Assembly (NCBI RefSeq): GCF_029870955.1
Contig: NZ_PGFQ01000001.1
Location: 620,001-684,000, forward strand
From: Sulfitobacter faviae
GTDB taxonomy: Bacteria > Pseudomonadota > Alphaproteobacteria > Rhodobacterales > Rhodobacteraceae
DNA length: 64,000 bases
Direction: 5' to 3'
Under the pieces are notes generated by a model that did no database searches, was not told where the DNA came from, and worked only from the letters and a program-made list of their open reading frames with translations. Shown here piece by piece: positions 28,303-37,415 of the stretch (the stretch's first letter is position 1; each line of letters begins with the position of its first letter). Both the position numbers and the translations under genes were made by a program.

Positions 28303-29368
28303 TCAGGCCACATGCTGCAGGATCGCCGCCTCCGAAGTGCTGAGATTGCGCCGCGCGAAACCGCCATAGCTGTGCGGGTCCGTCTCAAGCTGCGGATAGG
28401 CCGCCAGCAGCCGCGCCCGGTCCTGCGCGCCAAGGCTGGTGAGCGGGGCCGAGGCGGGGTGAAAGCTCTCGGTTTCGACCCCATTGGCCCACATCACCTG
28501 ATGTTCGGCCAGCAACACATGGACATAGGTCACCTCACGCAGGGACATATCGCTGGCCACGCTGCGGCCGTTGATCAGGTCCTTGGCGGCGACCAGCACT
28601 TCGTCGCAGTTGAACAGATCACGGGCCTGAGCGCCTTGCAGCACGATCCGGTGATCGGGCGAGACCAGCAGCGGGGCGTCGGGCTGGGCAATCCCCAAGG
28701 CACCGGGGCGGAAGCGCACGGGGCGCAGATGCGGCATGGCATGTAGCCGCGCGCCTGTCATCCGGCGGCTGCCGATCCACTCCAGCGGCTGTGCGCCATT
28801 GTCCTTGGTCTGGATCAGATCGCCCTCGCGCAACTCTTCGATCAAGGCGCTGCCCTTGGGGGTCCGGATGCGGGTGCCGGGGTAAAACAGATCACCCCGC
28901 CGCGCTCGGGCCGGTCATCGCGCGCGGGGGTCAGGGTGCTGTGCATCACCCAAAGCTCACTGTCGCGCGGGGCAGTTCATCGACGAACATCAGCAGCGGC
29001 ATCCGCCCCGGGCCTGCGTCGATCAGGGTGACGGTATAGGTCCGCGCGCCATTGGTGGCCATGAAGCTGTCATCGGGCAGCGGGGCCGTGCCCACGGCGC
29101 GCCGCGGCGCGGGCGGCAGCATGCCCCCCTCTTCTAGTGCCGCCCCGATCAGGCGCTGCACCTTGCGGGCCGCGCGTTTGCGCAGCCGCTCTGCCCCGTC
29201 CGCCATATCCAGCCGCAGCACATCATTCGGCCCATCCACCCGGATGGTATCCCCGCGCCACGCCCAGGCCGAGCCCAGTTCGAGCGACTGCACCGGCGCG
29301 GCCTCCAGACCGTCGATCTCTGTTTGCGACCAGCTGATGACAAACGTGCCCCGAAAGCCCGTTTTCAT
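28303..29368 (-). CDS. Hint-domain protein (two frameshifts as sequenced)
   Basis: Read as one gene, this is a 355-residue protein: an N-terminal half from MKTGFRGTFVISWSQTEIDG, then a Hint (intein/hedgehog-like) domain starting CFTPGTRIRTPKG and containing LREGDLIQTKDNG, SPDHRIVL and LLAEHQVMWANG. Two breaks at G runs 28969-28972 and 28879-28882 are each repaired by one base, restoring ELPPRDSELWVMHSTL and GVICFTPGTRIRTP. In Rhodobacteraceae these stand-alone Hint proteins are often large and exported; no signal peptide is visible here. Hint domains can self-cleave; whether this one does is unknown. It lies next to the winged-helix gene, transcribed divergently. Confidence 0.78.
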
Positions 29369-29566
29369 AACTGCTCTGCCTGCCTCGTTTATTATTGCCA
29401 GCAGCCTAGCAAAGCCGGGGGCCGCGCGAAAGATGGCGTGAATGTGGCGGCGCAACCTGTTGCAAATTGATCTTTGCCCCTGCCGCACCGGAGAAGCGCC
29501 GCGAAACGCTTGTAAATTGTCAGCGTCTTGGTAACGTCAGAGGGGTCAAACAGCCGGAGGCACCGC

Positions 29567-30094
29567 ATGTCGGAAGAAGTACCCCCCACCCCGTCACGCC
29601 GGATCGTCTCTTCACGTCACTTGGCCGAGGGCGATGGCTGGGAGGCCTCCGAACTCGAATATGGCATGATCATTGCCTATAACGCCTTCACGCGCTGGAT
29701 GTCGCGTTGCATGGCGGCAGCGGGCAATGGCGATCTGACGCCGCTGGAAATCCTCGTGCTGCACAACGCCAACCACCGGGGCCGGGAAAAGCGGCTGACG
29801 GATATTTGCTTCCTGCTCAACATCGAAGACACGCATACGGTGAACTACGCGCTGCGCAAGCTGGTGAAGGCCGAATTGCTGAGCGCAGAGAAGCGCGGCA
29901 AGGAGGTGTTCTATCGCACCTCGCCTGCGGGCGCCGAGCTATGCGAAGCCTATCGCGCGATCCGTCAGGCGTGTTTTCTGGATGGCTTGCCGCGCACCGA
30001 TATCTCGGGCGAGGAACTGCGCAAGATTGCGGCGCAGCTTCGGGCGATGTCGGGGCAATATGACCAAGCGAGCCGCGCGGCGGCCTCGCTGTAG
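29567..30094 (+). CDS. Winged-helix DNA-binding protein (MarR-like, COG5631 type)
   Basis: 175 residues from MSEEVPPTPSRRIVSSRHLA with GGAGG six bases upstream. The middle contains a MarR-like winged helix: LTPLEILVLHNANHRGREKR, then DICFLLNIEDTHTVNYALRKL as the recognition region, then the wing EKRGKEVFYRTS. Proteins of this kind are conserved in Rhodobacterales and probably bind DNA as dimers. The target is unknown; the divergent Hint gene is the natural candidate, since about 200 bases separate their starts. No effector pocket residues can be named. Confidence 0.78.
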   Translation: MSEEVPPTPSRRIVSSRHLAEGDGWEASELEYGMIIAYNAFTRWMSRCMAAAGNGDLTPLEILVLHNANHRGREKRLTDICFLLNIEDTHTVNYALRKLVKAELLSAEKRGKEVFYRTSPAGAELCEAYRAIRQACFLDGLPRTDISGEELRKIAAQLRAMSGQYDQASRAAASL

Positions 30095-30133
30095 AGCGCG
30101 GGCGCGAGGGCTGCCCCCCGCGCCTGCCAAAGC

Positions 30134-31134
30134 TTAGATCAGCGCGGCAATGGCGCGCGCGGTGTCGTTCATGCGGTTCGAGAAACCCCATTCATTGTCA
30201 TACCAGCTCACCACGCGGATCATGCCGCCATCGGTCACCCGCGTCTGATCGGGCGCGAGGGTGGAGGAATGCGGGTCGTGGTTGAAATCGGTCGAGACGA
30301 GCGGCGCGGGCTCATAGGCCAGCACGCCTTTCAACGCGCCATCGGCCGCCTGTTGCATGGCGGCGTTCACCGCCTCTGCCGTGGCGGGTTTCTTGGGCAT
30401 GATGCACAGGTCCACGAGCGAGACATTGGCCGTCGGCACCCGCACGGCGGACCCTTCGAGCACGCCTTTCAGATGCGGGATCACCTCGGAAATCGCGGCG
30501 GCGGCGCCGGTCGAGGTGGGCACCATCGACAGGGCGGCGGCACGGCCACGATAGGGGTCGCGGTGCGGGCTGTCATGGGTCGGCTGGTCGCCGGTATAGG
30601 CGTGGATCGTGGTCATATAGCCGGTTTCGATCCCGAAAGTATCGTCCAGCACCTTGGCCACGGGGCGAGGCAGTTGGTGGTGCAGGAGGCGTTGGAGACG
30701 ATCACGTCTTCGCCGGTCAACTCGTCATGGTTGACGCCGTAGACCACGGTGCGGTCCACACCCTTGCCGGGGGCCGAGATCAACACGCGTTTGCTGCCAT
30801 TCTCCAAATGTTTCGCCGCCGCATCGCGGGCGGTGAAGAAACCGGTGCATTCATAGGCCACATCGACGTCGCCCCAGGGCAGCATCGCCGGATCGCGCTC
30901 TGCCGTCATGCGGATGCTCTGGCCCGCCACATGCAGGGTGCCGTCCTTCAATTCCGCATCCACCGGCAGGCGGCCATGGACGGAGTCGTATTTCAGCAGG
31001 TGCAGCAGGTTCTCGGCATCGGTCAAATCGTTGATGGCAACGACTTCGATCCCGTCAAAGCCGTTCTCGATCAGCGCGCGCAGCACGCAGCGTCCGATGC
31101 GGCCAAAGCCGTTGATGGCGATTTTAGTGGTCAT
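30134..31134 (-). CDS. gap: Glyceraldehyde-3-phosphate dehydrogenase (frameshifted as sequenced)
   Basis: A standard 333-residue GAPDH when one base is restored. The start MTTKIAINGFGRIGR is the NAD-binding Rossmann motif; the catalytic Cys is C151 in SNASCTTNC. The frame breaks right after TTNCLAP at the run 30662-30665 (GGGG on the plus strand), and one added base gives APVAKVLDDTFGIETGYMTT. The C-terminal part has SWYDNEWGFSNRM. It is needed for glycolysis or gluconeogenesis. A GTTAGCGCTAAC palindrome 42-53 bases upstream suggests repression by a LacI-type regulator. Confidence 0.94.
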
Positions 31135-31175
31135 GGTGAGTCCTCCGGTGGCCCGGTTTCGGGCGGATTGGCGCG

Positions 31176-31187
31176 GTTAGCGCTAAC
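31176..31187. promoter_or_regulatory. GTTAGCGCTAAC operator upstream of gap
   Basis: A perfect 12-bp palindrome GTTAGCGCTAAC, followed by A, centred about 47 bases upstream of the gap start. Its CpG-centred symmetry is characteristic of LacI-family operators. CceR of Rhodobacter sphaeroides is a LacI-type global regulator of central carbon genes whose sites I recall as similar, so a CceR-like protein is a reasonable hypothesis; not verified. Confidence 0.7.
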
Positions 31188-31281
31188 ATAGCATTGGGTG
31201 TGATGGAGTTCAATTGGCCAGAGGTAGGAAATCGGCACCCGGTTTCAAGGCGCCGATTTTGGGCCTGTTTTCAGCCCGGTT

Positions 31282-32562
31282 TTACGAATGTGCGCTATGG
31301 CGGCGGCGCACGCTGTCGGGCCGCCCCGGCAGGCTGAGCCGCGCGTCGTTGCGCGCTTGGCGTGAGATCACGCGGCCCTTGGCCACGACGCAGAGCCGGT
31401 CGGGCCGCAGGCGCAGCGCCTCGATCGGGTTGCCCGCGTCCAGCACCACCAGCGAGGCGGTCGCGCCAACGCGCAGCCCGTAGTCCTGCAAGCCGAGGAT
31501 CCGCGCGTTCACATTCGTCACCATGTCAAAACAGCGGCGCATCTCCTCGGGCGAGGTCATCTGCGCCACGTGCAGCCCCATGAAGGCCACGTCGAGCATG
31601 TCACCCGTGCCCATGGAATACCACGGGTCCATCACGCAGTCCTGCCCCCAGCCGACGTCGATGCCCATGGCCTGCATCTCCTTCACCCGCGTCAGGCCGC
31701 GGCGTTTCGGGAAGCTGTCGTGGCGGCCCTGCAGGGTGATGTTGATCAGGGGATTGGGGATCGCGGCGACCTGCGCTTCGGCCATCAGCGGCAGCAGTTT
31801 CGAGACGTAGTAATTATCCATCGAATGCATCGAGGTCAGATGCGAGCCAGCCACCCTGCCCTGCAGCCCGAGGCGTTGAGTCTCATAGGCCAGCGTCTCG
31901 ATGTGGCGCGAATGGGGGTCGTCGGTCTCATCGCAATGCAGGTCGACCATGAGGCCGCGTTCGGCGGCCAACTCGCACAGCGCGGTGACGGAGCGGGCGC
32001 CGTCGGCCATGGTGCGTTCGAAATGCGGGATGCCGCCCACCACGTCGACGCCCATGTCGAGGGCACGGATCGTGTTCTCATGCGCCGTGGGGTCGCGGTA
32101 GAGCCCGTCTTGCGGGAAGGCGACGAGTTGCAGGTCGATGTAGTCCTTCACCGTTTCGCGCACGTCGAGTAGGGCTTCGACGCCCAAAAGACGGTCGTCG
32201 CAGGTGTCGACATGGCTGCGGATCGCCAGAAGGCCGAGCGAGGCGGCCCAGTCGCAATATTCCAGCGCGCGTGCTTTGACTTCGTCTTGGGTCATCACCT
32301 CCTTCAACTCGCCCCAGAGGCCGATGCCTTCGAGCAGGGTTCCCGAGGCGTTGATGCGCGGGGTGCCGTAGCTGAGCGTGGCGTCCATGTGGAAATGCGG
32401 GTCAACGAAGGGCGGGCTGACGAGGTCGCCGCTGGCGTCGATGGTCTCGCGGGCCTGCGCCGTGGAGAGGTCTTCGATGGCGGCGATGCGGTCGCCCTTG
32501 ATGCCGATGTCGGTGCGGCGTCCGTCGGGGAGCGTGCCGCCTTTGATGATGAGGTCGAACAT
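31282..32562 (-). CDS. CodA-like cytosine deaminase / amidohydrolase
   Basis: 426 residues, metal-dependent amidohydrolase with a TIM barrel. Metal ligands are visible as HFHMD (His56, His58) near the first strand, HCDETDD (His209 onward), and the catalytic Asp308 in GWGQDCVMDPW. The block MDPWYSMGTGDMLDVAFMGLH is very close to cytosine deaminase CodA of E. coli, so deamination of cytosine or a related pyrimidine is likely; related enzymes act on isoguanine, creatinine or triazines. Placed 142 bases after the last permease gene of a BMP-type importer, which may bring its substrate in. The structured repeat copy B lies in that gap. Confidence 0.82.
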   Translation of the reverse strand: MFDLIIKGGTLPDGRRTDIGIKGDRIAAIEDLSTAQARETIDASGDLVSPPFVDPHFHMDATLSYGTPRINASGTLLEGIGLWGELKEVMTQDEVKARALEYCDWAASLGLLAIRSHVDTCDDRLLGVEALLDVRETVKDYIDLQLVAFPQDGLYRDPTAHENTIRALDMGVDVVGGIPHFERTMADGARSVTALCELAAERGLMVDLHCDETDDPHSRHIETLAYETQRLGLQGRVAGSHLTSMHSMDNYYVSKLLPLMAEAQVAAIPNPLINITLQGRHDSFPKRRGLTRVKEMQAMGIDVGWGQDCVMDPWYSMGTGDMLDVAFMGLHVAQMTSPEEMRRCFDMVTNVNARILGLQDYGLRVGATASLVVLDAGNPIEALRLRPDRLCVVAKGRVISRQARNDARLSLPGRPDSVRRRHSAHS

Positions 32563-32600
32563 GGGTTGGTCCTTTTCATGGCTATGCGGGCAACCACAAA

Positions 32601-32679
32601 GGGCAGCCCCCGGCCGCGGGTGGGGGTGAAGCCCCCGCCCAGGGGGCGGTCGGGGGCTGTCCGGCCTGCGGCCGGACGG
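32601..32679. repeat. Structured palindromic intergenic repeat, copy B
   Basis: The same architecture as copy A (18165-18244): an outer 17-pair stem (32601-32617 with 32647-32663, two G-U pairs), an inner nine-pair hairpin with a TGAAG loop (32618-32640), and a trailing hairpin TCCGGCC-TGC-GGCCGGA (32660-32676). It lies between the permease and codA-like genes of one transcription unit. Loop and trailing hairpin are nearly identical to copy A, while the arms differ in compensating positions. Confidence 0.75.
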
Positions 32680-32703
32680 AACGGTTGAAAGGAAGCGCTT
32701 CAG

Positions 32704-33648
32704 TCAGCGCTCACCTTTGTTGAAGGGCACCATCAGCGCCGCTGGCACCTGCGCCCGGCGCGACATGACGACAAGCGCGAGGATCGACAGGATATAGGGC
32801 GCCATCAGGAATATCTGGTAGGGAATATCGGCCCCGAGCGGCGTCTGCTGCACGCGGATCTGTAACGCGTCGAAAGCCGCGAACAGCACCGCGCCCAGAA
32901 GCGTCTTGCCCGGCTTCCACGAGCCGAAGACCACCAGCGCGATGCAGATCCAGCCGCGGCCGTTGACCATCTCGAAGAAGAAGGAGTTGAAGGCCGACAT
33001 GGTCAGGAAGGCCCCGCCCACGGCCATCAGCCCGCTGCCGACCATGACCGCGCCGATGCGGATCGCCGAGACGCTGAGCCCCTGCGCCTCGACCGCCGCC
33101 GGGTTCTCCCCCGCCGCGCGCAGGGCGAGGCCCATGGGCGTGCGGTAGAGCACCAGCGTGACCACGAGCACCAGCGCGAAGGCCAGATAGGTCAGCGGGG
33201 TCTGGTTGAAGAGCGCGGGACCGATCACCGGGATGTCGGACAGAAGCGGGATTTCCAGCGGCTGGAAGGCCTCGATCTTGGGGGGCGAGGTTACCTCGGG
33301 CAGCGCCAGACGGTAGCAATAGTATGTGAGCGAGGTTGCCAGAAGCGTGATGCCGAGGCCCACGACATGCTGGCTGAGGCCGAAGGGCACGGTCAGCACA
33401 CCGTGCACGAGGCCGAAGGACATGCCCGAAAGCATCGCCACCGCCACGCCGAACCACAGCCCGCCGCCGAGGTAGACGGTAAGCCAGCCGGCGAAAGCGC
33501 CGACGACCATGATGCCCTCGATGCCAAGGTTCAGCACCCCGGCCCGCTCGCAAATCAGCTCGCCCAAGGCGGCGAAGATCAGCGGCGAGGCGATGCGGAT
33601 CGCGGCGGTCCAGAAGCTCGCCTGAAGGAGAATGTCGAAAATATCCAT
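32704..33648 (-). CDS. BMP-type ABC transporter permease (YufQ/NupQ-like)
   Basis: 314 residues, about eight transmembrane segments, starting MDIFDILLQASFWTAAIRIA. Motifs IFAALGELICERAGVLNLGIEGIM and GENPAAVEAQG are typical of the second permease of the BMP/nucleoside importer family (branched-chain amino acid permease fold). Its start overlaps the first permease stop by one base. It would form the channel together with that protein, powered by the ATPase at 34687. Confidence 0.9.
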   Translation of the reverse strand: MDIFDILLQASFWTAAIRIASPLIFAALGELICERAGVLNLGIEGIMVVGAFAGWLTVYLGGGLWFGVAVAMLSGMSFGLVHGVLTVPFGLSQHVVGLGITLLATSLTYYCYRLALPEVTSPPKIEAFQPLEIPLLSDIPVIGPALFNQTPLTYLAFALVLVVTLVLYRTPMGLALRAAGENPAAVEAQGLSVSAIRIGAVMVGSGLMAVGGAFLTMSAFNSFFFEMVNGRGWICIALVVFGSWKPGKTLLGAVLFAAFDALQIRVQQTPLGADIPYQIFLMAPYILSILALVVMSRRAQVPAALMVPFNKGER

Positions 33649-34697
33649 CAGTCGCGCCTCACCCGGAATTTCGTGAGCATGATCGCCAGCACCATCGCCA
33701 GCAGCGCCAGCGCCAGCATGATGTCGGCGAGGTAGGTGGGCACGCCCGCGGCGCGGCTCATGCTGTCGGCGCCGACGAAGATGCCGGCGACGAAGAGTGC
33801 CGCGACCACCACGCCCAAGGGGTTCAAGAGCGCCAGCATGGCGACGATGATGCCGGTGTAGCCAAAGCCCGGCGAGATATCCAAGGTGAGGTTGCCCTTA
33901 AGCCCCGCCACCTCGGAAAAGCCCGCCAGCGCGGCAAGGCCGCCCGACAAGAGCGCCGTCTTGATCAGCACGGCATTCACCGGAATGCCCGCGAACCGTG
34001 CAGCGGCGGGGTTCAGCCCCACCGCGCGCATCTCGTAGCCCAGCGTGCTGCGGCGCTGGATCACCCAGACGACGAGGGCCGAGATCAGCGCGAGGGCAAA
34101 GCCCCAGTGCAGCCGCAGCCCCTCGGCGATGCGCGGCAGACGCGCCTCCCCGATTAGCCGCGCGGACTTGGGCCAGCCGAGGCCCATCGGGTCCTTCAGC
34201 GGCCCTTCGAGCAGCATGGAGACCCAGAGCAGCACGACGAAGTTCAGCAGAAGCGTGGTGACCACCTCATCGACGCCGAAGCGGGTTTTGAGGAAGGTCG
34301 GCACCAGCAGCACCACGGCCCCGGCGAGCATGGCGGCGACGGCAATCGTCGGCAGGAGCGCGAAGCTGGGCCATGCCAGCGCGCCGGTGCCCAGCACCAC
34401 GGTGACCACCGCGCCCATGTAAAGCTGCGCCTCGGCGCCGATGTTCCACAGTTTCGCGCGGAAGGCGACGGCGACGGCAAGCCCGGTGAAGATCAGCGGG
34501 GTGGCGCGGTTGAGCGTCTCCAGCAGGGCGAACTTCGAGCCGAAGGCGCCCTTGACGATGAGGCCCAGCACCGAGAACGGCTGTGCACCGGCGACCATCG
34601 CGAGCAGTGAGGCGATAACCACGGTGGCGAGCAGCGCCAGCGCGGGCAGGCCCAGCGAGCGGGTCCATGTGGGGTTGGCGACGGGTTCAAGCCGCAT
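33648..34697 (-). CDS. BMP-type ABC transporter permease (YufP/NupP-like)
   Basis: 349 residues from MRLEPVANPTW (start 34697, AGGAG about eight bases upstream), with eight to ten transmembrane segments. LWNIGAEAQLYMGA and the loop GLNPAAARFAGIPVN are characteristic of the first permease of BMP-family purine/pyrimidine nucleoside importers. The start overlaps the ATPase stop by 11 bases. An alternative start at 34718 is possible but lies ahead of the ribosome site. Confidence 0.9.
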   Translation of the reverse strand: MRLEPVANPTWTRSLGLPALALLATVVIASLLAMVAGAQPFSVLGLIVKGAFGSKFALLETLNRATPLIFTGLAVAVAFRAKLWNIGAEAQLYMGAVVTVVLGTGALAWPSFALLPTIAVAAMLAGAVVLLVPTFLKTRFGVDEVVTTLLLNFVVLLWVSMLLEGPLKDPMGLGWPKSARLIGEARLPRIAEGLRLHWGFALALISALVVWVIQRRSTLGYEMRAVGLNPAAARFAGIPVNAVLIKTALLSGGLAALAGFSEVAGLKGNLTLDISPGFGYTGIIVAMLALLNPLGVVVAALFVAGIFVGADSMSRAAGVPTYLADIMLALALLAMVLAIMLTKFRVRRD

Positions 34698-36234
34698 GGG
34701 AGGTCTCCTCGAATCCATCGCCCGCCATCCAGACGCCGAGCTCGGCGGGGGTGAGCGCGCCGCGTGCGAAGGGGGGCGAAAGGCGGCCTTCGGAGATCAC
34801 GTGGATCACGTCCGACAGCGCCGTGACCTCGTCGAGGTCTTCCGAGATCAGCAGCACCGCCGCGCCGCGGTCGCGGGCGGCCAAGAGTTGTTCGTGCACG
34901 TAGGTGAGCGCCCCGATGTCGAGGCCGCGCACCGGTTGGTTGGCCAGCACCACCGAAGGCGCGGTTTCTAGCACCCGGCCCAAGATCAGCTTTTGCATGT
35001 TGCCGCCCGACAGAAGGCGGATACGCGTTTCGGGGCCGGGGCAGCGCACGTCGTAGCCCTTGATGATCTTGGCGGCGAAATCGCGGGCGGCGCGCCAGTT
35101 CATCCAGCCGTGGCGGGAAAAACCGGGGCGAGAGTAAAGCTCGAGCACCGCGTTCTCGGTGAGGTCGAAATCGGCGATGGTGCCGGTCTTGTGCCGGTCC
35201 TCGGGGATGCGGGCGATGCCCGCGCCGATGGCGGCATGGGGCGACCAGCCGCGCGGGGCGTCGCCTTTCACATGAAACGTGCCGGAGGCAGGGCGAATGA
35301 GGCCGCCGATGAGGTCCGCAAGCGCCGTCTGCCCGTTGCCGGAAACCCCGGCGAGGCCGGTGATCTGGCCCGCGCGCAGTTCCAGATCGACATTCTTCAG
35401 CCCCGGAGCGCTGCCGACGTCCGGGGTGCTGACGCCTTGCAGCGTCACCAGCGCGGCACCCGGATCAGCACGGCGCACAACAGGGGCGGCGACCTCGGAG
35501 CCCACCATCATCTGCGCCATCGCGGCGCGGTCGGTCTCGGTGGTCTTGGCTTCGGCTACCAACTTGCCATGTCGCAGCACCACGACGCGCGAGGAGATCG
35601 CCATGACCTCGTGCAGCTTGTGCGAGATGAAAATGACCGAAAGGCCAAGGGCGACCGCTTTTCGCATGGTGGCGAAGAGGTCCTCGGTCTCCTGCGGGGT
35701 CAGCACGGCGGTCGGCTCGTCGAGGATCAGGATACGCGCCTCGCGGTAGAGGGCTTTCAGGATCTCGACCCGCTGCCGCTCGCCCACGCTGAGGCTGCCG
35801 ACCTGCGCATCGGGGTCCACGCGCAGACCGTAGTCCTCCATCAGCGCCACGATCTTTTGTCGCGCCTGCGCCCGGCCAAAGCCGGGGCGCCAGATTGAGC
35901 GGGTGCCGAGGACGATGTTTTCGAGAACGCTCATGTTGTCCGCGAGCGTGAAATGCTGGTGCACCATGCCGACACCGGCGGCCAGCGCCGCGCGCGGATT
36001 GCCGGCAGGCAGGCGTTCGCCGAACACTTCGACATGGCCCTCGTCGGGCGTGTAGTGGCCGAAGAGGATATTCATCAGCGTGGTCTTGCCCGCGCCGTTT
36101 TCGCCCAGCAGGGCAATGACCTCGCCCTGCCGCAGATCGAAGGAGATCGCGTCATTGGCGGTGAGCTTGCCAAATCGCTTGGTAATGCCATCGAGGCGCA
36201 GGACCACCTGCGCCTCGGGGTTTTGATCGGTCAT
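34687..36234 (-). CDS. BMP-type ABC transporter double ATPase
   Basis: 515 residues, two fused ABC domains as in sugar and nucleoside importers. The first has Walker A GENGAGKTTLMNIL, signature LSVGERQRVEI and Walker B ILILDEPTAVLT. The second lacks a canonical Walker A: the corresponding site reads GVSGNGQTALADLIGG (Lys replaced by Gln), but it keeps LSGGNMQKLILGR. That asymmetry is usual in this family. It drives the two permeases encoded downstream, and its start is immediately adjacent to the bmpA stop. Confidence 0.93.
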   Translation of the reverse strand: MTDQNPEAQVVLRLDGITKRFGKLTANDAISFDLRQGEVIALLGENGAGKTTLMNILFGHYTPDEGHVEVFGERLPAGNPRAALAAGVGMVHQHFTLADNMSVLENIVLGTRSIWRPGFGRAQARQKIVALMEDYGLRVDPDAQVGSLSVGERQRVEILKALYREARILILDEPTAVLTPQETEDLFATMRKAVALGLSVIFISHKLHEVMAISSRVVVLRHGKLVAEAKTTETDRAAMAQMMVGSEVAAPVVRRADPGAALVTLQGVSTPDVGSAPGLKNVDLELRAGQITGLAGVSGNGQTALADLIGGLIRPASGTFHVKGDAPRGWSPHAAIGAGIARIPEDRHKTGTIADFDLTENAVLELYSRPGFSRHGWMNWRAARDFAAKIIKGYDVRCPGPETRIRLLSGGNMQKLILGRVLETAPSVVLANQPVRGLDIGALTYVHEQLLAARDRGAAVLLISEDLDEVTALSDVIHVISEGRLSPPFARGALTPAELGVWMAGDGFEETSHAA

Positions 36235-37242
36235 TTAGTTGGACTTCGGCTCTTCGTCGTTGATCTCGACCGTGAAGGACCCGTCGCGGATCGCCTTCTC
36301 GCGCTCCTCGATGAGGTCCATCGCCTCCTGCGGGACCTTGCCCTCGAAGGTGCCCAGAGGCGCCAGCGAGGAGCCGTTCTCGGCCATGAAGGAATAGCGG
36401 CCGTAGTCGTCGGCCTTGAACTCGCCCGCCTTCACCGCGGCGATGGCGGCATCGAGCGTCGGCTCGAAATGCCACAGGGCGGAGGCGACGACGGTCTCGG
36501 GGTATTCGGCCTGGGTGTCGATCACGTTGCCGATCGCCAGCACGCCCTTCTCCTGCGCCGCGTCCGAGACGCCGAAGCGCTCGGCATAAAGCACGTCGGC
36601 GCCCTGCTCGACCATGGCAAAGGCGGTTTCCTTGGCCTTGGGCGGATCGAACCAGGAGCCGATGAAGCTGACCTGGAACTTGATGTCGGGGTTCATCTCG
36701 CGCGCACCGGCCATGAAGGCATGCATCAGGCGGTTCACCTCAGGGATCGGGAAGCCGCCGACCATGCCGATGTTGCCGCTCTCGGTCATCGACCCTGCTA
36801 CGATCCCCGACAGATACGCCGCGTCCTGAATGTAGTTGTCGAAGACCGCGAAATTCGGCAGCGCATCGTCCTGCTTGAAGCTGGAACCCATGAGAAAGGC
36901 AACCTCGGGGTAATCGGCGGCGACCTCGCGCGCCTCGGCCTCGGCGCCGAAAACCTCGCCCACGATCAACTGGTTACCGGCCTCGGCATATTCACGCAGC
37001 ACCCGCGCGTAATCGGTGTTGGAGACATTCTCGGTGAAGGTATATTCAATGTCGCCGCGTTCCTGCGCCGCCTCGGCGGCCTTGTGGATGCGGCTGACCC
37101 ACTGCTGTTCCACCGGCACGGTATAGACGCCCGCGACCTTGATCGGCTCGGCGGCCAGCGCGCCCTGCGGCAAAAGGCTGGCACCCGCCAGCATGGCCGC
37201 CGTGCCCAATAGGAAGCGGCGTGTGAAATTGCGTTGTGTCAT
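36235..37242 (-). CDS. BMP-family periplasmic substrate-binding protein
   Basis: 335 residues with a Tat-like leader MTQRNFTRRFLLGTAAMLAG and cleavage near ALAA (residue 31). The mature protein has the type I binding-protein fold with GVYTVPVEQQWVSRI and SWFDPPKAKETAF. In the BMP/PnrA family these bind purine or pyrimidine nucleosides or related compounds. First gene of the importer operon; the next gene starts at the very next base after its stop. Upstream lies an AT-rich repeat that may be an operator. Confidence 0.9.
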   Translation of the reverse strand: MTQRNFTRRFLLGTAAMLAGASLLPQGALAAEPIKVAGVYTVPVEQQWVSRIHKAAEAAQERGDIEYTFTENVSNTDYARVLREYAEAGNQLIVGEVFGAEAEAREVAADYPEVAFLMGSSFKQDDALPNFAVFDNYIQDAAYLSGIVAGSMTESGNIGMVGGFPIPEVNRLMHAFMAGAREMNPDIKFQVSFIGSWFDPPKAKETAFAMVEQGADVLYAERFGVSDAAQEKGVLAIGNVIDTQAEYPETVVASALWHFEPTLDAAIAAVKAGEFKADDYGRYSFMAENGSSLAPLGTFEGKVPQEAMDLIEEREKAIRDGSFTVEINDEEPKSN

Positions 37243-37263
37243 TTTTATCCCCCGTTGGTTAGG

Positions 37264-37292
37264 TATTTTACCGTTTGATAAAATATTTTACC
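37264..37292. promoter_or_regulatory. AT-rich direct repeat and palindrome upstream of bmpA
   Basis: Two copies of TATTTTACC (37264-37272 and 37284-37292), 20 bp apart, overlap a 12-bp palindrome TAAAATATTTTA (37279-37290), 22-50 bases upstream of the bmp start. Much more AT-rich than the surroundings. This probably combines the promoter of the importer with an operator. No regulator gene lies next to it. Confidence 0.6.
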
Positions 37293-37415
37293 TGTCAAGC
37301 TTCTCCTGACCCTAGGTCAGCCCAAGCTTTTCCGAATAGGCGCCTTGTGCTGATTAATGTGGCAGTCAGCAGGCGAAGCGGTAAATAGGGTCGACCCCAA
37401 GGATCGGATTCTACG

